A stretch of DNA of 64,000 nucleotides from Mollicutes bacterium. Lineage in GTDB: Bacteria; Bacillota_I; Bacilli_A; RF39; UBA660. Location: NCBI GenBank assembly GCA_004552445.1, contig SFOJ01000003.1:39087-103086 (forward strand), read 5' to 3'. Shown piece after piece: positions 63,157-64,000 of this stretch (within the stretch, counting starts at the first letter, position 1; each line of letters opens with the position of its first letter). Below the pieces are notes generated by a model. The model worked only from the letters and a program-made list of their open reading frames with translations, was not told the DNA's origin and did not search any database. A program made the translations under genes and the position numbers.

Positions 63157-63810
63157 TTAATTCACCTTCTTTTTCTTTTCTATAGCAATTGTAATTCCAT
63201 AAAATATTGAAATTAATATAACAGGTATAACAGCATAAAACCAGTACTTTTTAATATAGAACCATGCTTTAGCAATCCATGACATATTTTGAGTTTCTTT
63301 AACTTGCAATTGCTTTGCAACATAACTTTTAAATTCCTCTTCTGTCATAGTACCAGCGTCAGAATTAAATAAACATTTTTCATCGACAGGATTATTAATA
63401 CAATATTCAGTAGTCATATACCTATTATATGGATTAGTTTCATAAGTTAATGTTTTTAATTTTTCATTTGGACATGCACTATTTTTTCCACCATATATAG
63501 TAATAGTATATTTCTTTTTAGTATCATGTATTTTTGAACCGATAGCTATAGTATTAAAATCAGAATCATAATTCACAGTATATTCTTCTTTAGTTAAAGA
63601 ATCTTTAACTTTAGCGTAAGCTATATCAATTTGAGGATATACCAATAGTAAATAATGATATTTCTTTTTATGTGTAGTCAATAATTTTCCTGACTCATCA
63701 TAAATATCCATATCTTCATCTTCTACGGGTTCAATATAAGCTTCCTCAGCCCAATCATTTAATTCATCATCTTCACAAACAGCGAATACATTACCTACTC
63801 TTCTATTCAA
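63157..63810 (-). CDS. Surface protein with C-terminal membrane helix; signal peptide apparently missing
   Basis: About 217 residues. The frame opens with NRRVGNVFAVCEDDELNDW, in which NVFAVC reads like the end of a signal peptide or lipobox, but no hydrophobic core precedes it. The only in-frame start, TTG 63810, lies between the -10 box and the expected transcription start, so a normal start is lacking. Beyond it: acidic stretch (EAYIEPVEDEDMDIYD), beta-rich domain with IYGGKNSACPNEK and CINNPVDEKC, then one membrane helix (about 190-210) and basic tail KKKKVN. It is first in the operon with the giant Cys-rich protein. The 5' end looks truncated. Function unknown. Confidence 0.6.
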   Translation of the reverse strand: MNRRVGNVFAVCEDDELNDWAEEAYIEPVEDEDMDIYDESGKLLTTHKKKYHYLLLVYPQIDIAYAKVKDSLTKEEYTVNYDSDFNTIAIGSKIHDTKKKYTITIYGGKNSACPNEKLKTLTYETNPYNRYMTTEYCINNPVDEKCLFNSDAGTMTEEEFKSYVAKQLQVKETQNMSWIAKAWFYIKKYWFYAVIPVILISIFYGITIAIEKKKKVN

Positions 63811-63811
63811 A

Positions 63812-63841
63812 ATTATATCATAAACATATTTTCATTTTCAA
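63812..63841 (-). promoter_or_regulatory. Promoter overlapping the start of the 217-aa gene
   Basis: Minus strand TTGAAA (63841-63836), 18-base spacer, TATAAT (63817-63812). The start of transcription would fall near 63806, right after the only in-frame TTG, so little or no leader is left. Confidence 0.6.
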
Positions 63842-63862
63842 TAGATTATAACAAATAAAAAA

Positions 63863-63876
63863 GAGAAATAATTCTC
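63863..63876 (-). terminator. Weak terminator of the upstream gene
   Basis: Five-bp arms GAGAA/TTCTC with a 4-base loop, followed by six T on the minus strand. Located 20 bases after the stop of the partial gene at the window edge. Confidence 0.55.
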
Positions 63877-63896
63877 ATTTAATTTATTTAAAGAAA

Positions 63897-64000
63897 TTAT
63901 GTTATATTAGGTACAATACCTTTTTTTATTTGTTTTCTATAATATAAATTAACAAAGAAATAGAATAAAACATTAATAGGTCTTTTAAAAAAGGCAATTG
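63897..64000 (-). CDS. C-terminal end of an unknown gene entering the window
   Basis: Thirty-three codons in frame end at TAA 63897-63899. They read IAFFKRPINVLFYFFVNLY and then YRKQIKKGIVPNIT, an aromatic/hydrophobic segment followed by a basic tail, as at the end of a membrane protein or glycosyltransferase. Other frames hold early stops. The rest of the gene is outside. Confidence 0.45.
   Translation of the reverse strand, partial: IAFFKRPINVLFYFFVNLYYRKQIKKGIVPNIT

Noticed and set aside
1..64000. tRNA, rRNA, insertion sequences or prophage
   Set aside because: I looked for tRNA-like cloverleaf ends, rRNA blocks, transposase and integrase motifs and saw none; a covariance search could still find a small RNA.

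Overview
The window is very AT-rich, densely packed bacterial DNA. It looks like a spore-forming, Gram-positive (monoderm) member of the Bacillota, probably an uncultured gut lineage near Bacilli/Erysipelotrichia. The evidence is a gerA-type germinant receptor operon, lipoteichoic and wall teichoic acid genes, SufCDSUB gene order, AGGAGG-type ribosome sites, TTGACA/TATAAT promoters and Gly-Cys lipoboxes. TGA is used as a stop, so the genetic code is standard. I saw no rRNA, tRNA, CRISPR array or transposase.

Layout. 1-1.6 kb: end of an ABC exporter gene, preceded by a 30-codon peptide gene with its own strong promoter and an intervening hairpin/T-tract. 1.7-4.3 kb: M48 membrane protease and membrane metallophosphoesterase. 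4.4-8.0 kb: gerAA-gerAC-gerAB. 8-9 kb: small hypothetical gene, khpA, rpsP. 9.1-10.7 kb: BspA/DUF285-repeat surface protein broken by one in-frame TAA. 10.7-12.4 kb: HAD phosphatase and FAD oxidoreductase. 12.5-26.5 kb: long leftward envelope polymer operon with three CDP-glycerol-type polymerases, an IspD-like cytidylyltransferase with an SDR, a deacetylase, a D-alanylation-like module (adenylation domain, carrier, MBOAT, SGNH protein, Sfp-type PPTase) and the TagGH exporter. 26.6-30.6 kb: family 2 glycosyltransferase, gpsA, tagO. 30.7-36.2 kb: a dockerin-bearing glucosaminidase-like enzyme, a membrane-anchored cohesin-like protein and an LCP ligase. 36.2-40.9 kb: suf operon headed by a CsoR-family repressor with an operator-like palindrome inside its promoter. 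41-43.4 kb: DpnII-type restriction-modification. 43.4-43.8 kb: non-coding, apparently decayed. 43.8-49.7 kb: MBOAT/DHHW-like O-acylation pair, two anchored proteins and an LtaS-like synthase. 49.8-63.8 kb: a Tad-type pilus/secretion locus (TadZ, TadA, TadB, TadC, two CpaB-like SAF proteins, short pilin-like proteins, a VirB2-like protein) with very large Cys-rich secreted proteins. The last 104 bases hold the end of another membrane-protein gene.

How it fits together. Most genes build or decorate the cell surface. GpsA supplies glycerol 3-phosphate, TagO starts the lipid-linked chain, the CDP-polyol transferases extend it, TagGH exports it, LCP attaches it, and the Dlt-like and MBOAT/DHHW modules modify envelope polymers. 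The cohesin/dockerin pair could hold an autolysin at the membrane, and the Tad machine plus the Cys-rich proteins would form an appendage or adhesin system.

An unusual theme is fresh gene breakage. The adenylation gene, the MBOAT gene and dpnA each carry a small frame-disrupting deletion, the BspA-like gene has a nonsense codon, and one secreted-type gene lacks a signal peptide. The most system-like novelties are the 30-aa peptide/exporter pair, the cohesin-dockerin autolysin operon, the Tad locus with its giant Cys-rich cargo, and the CsoR-controlled suf operon.
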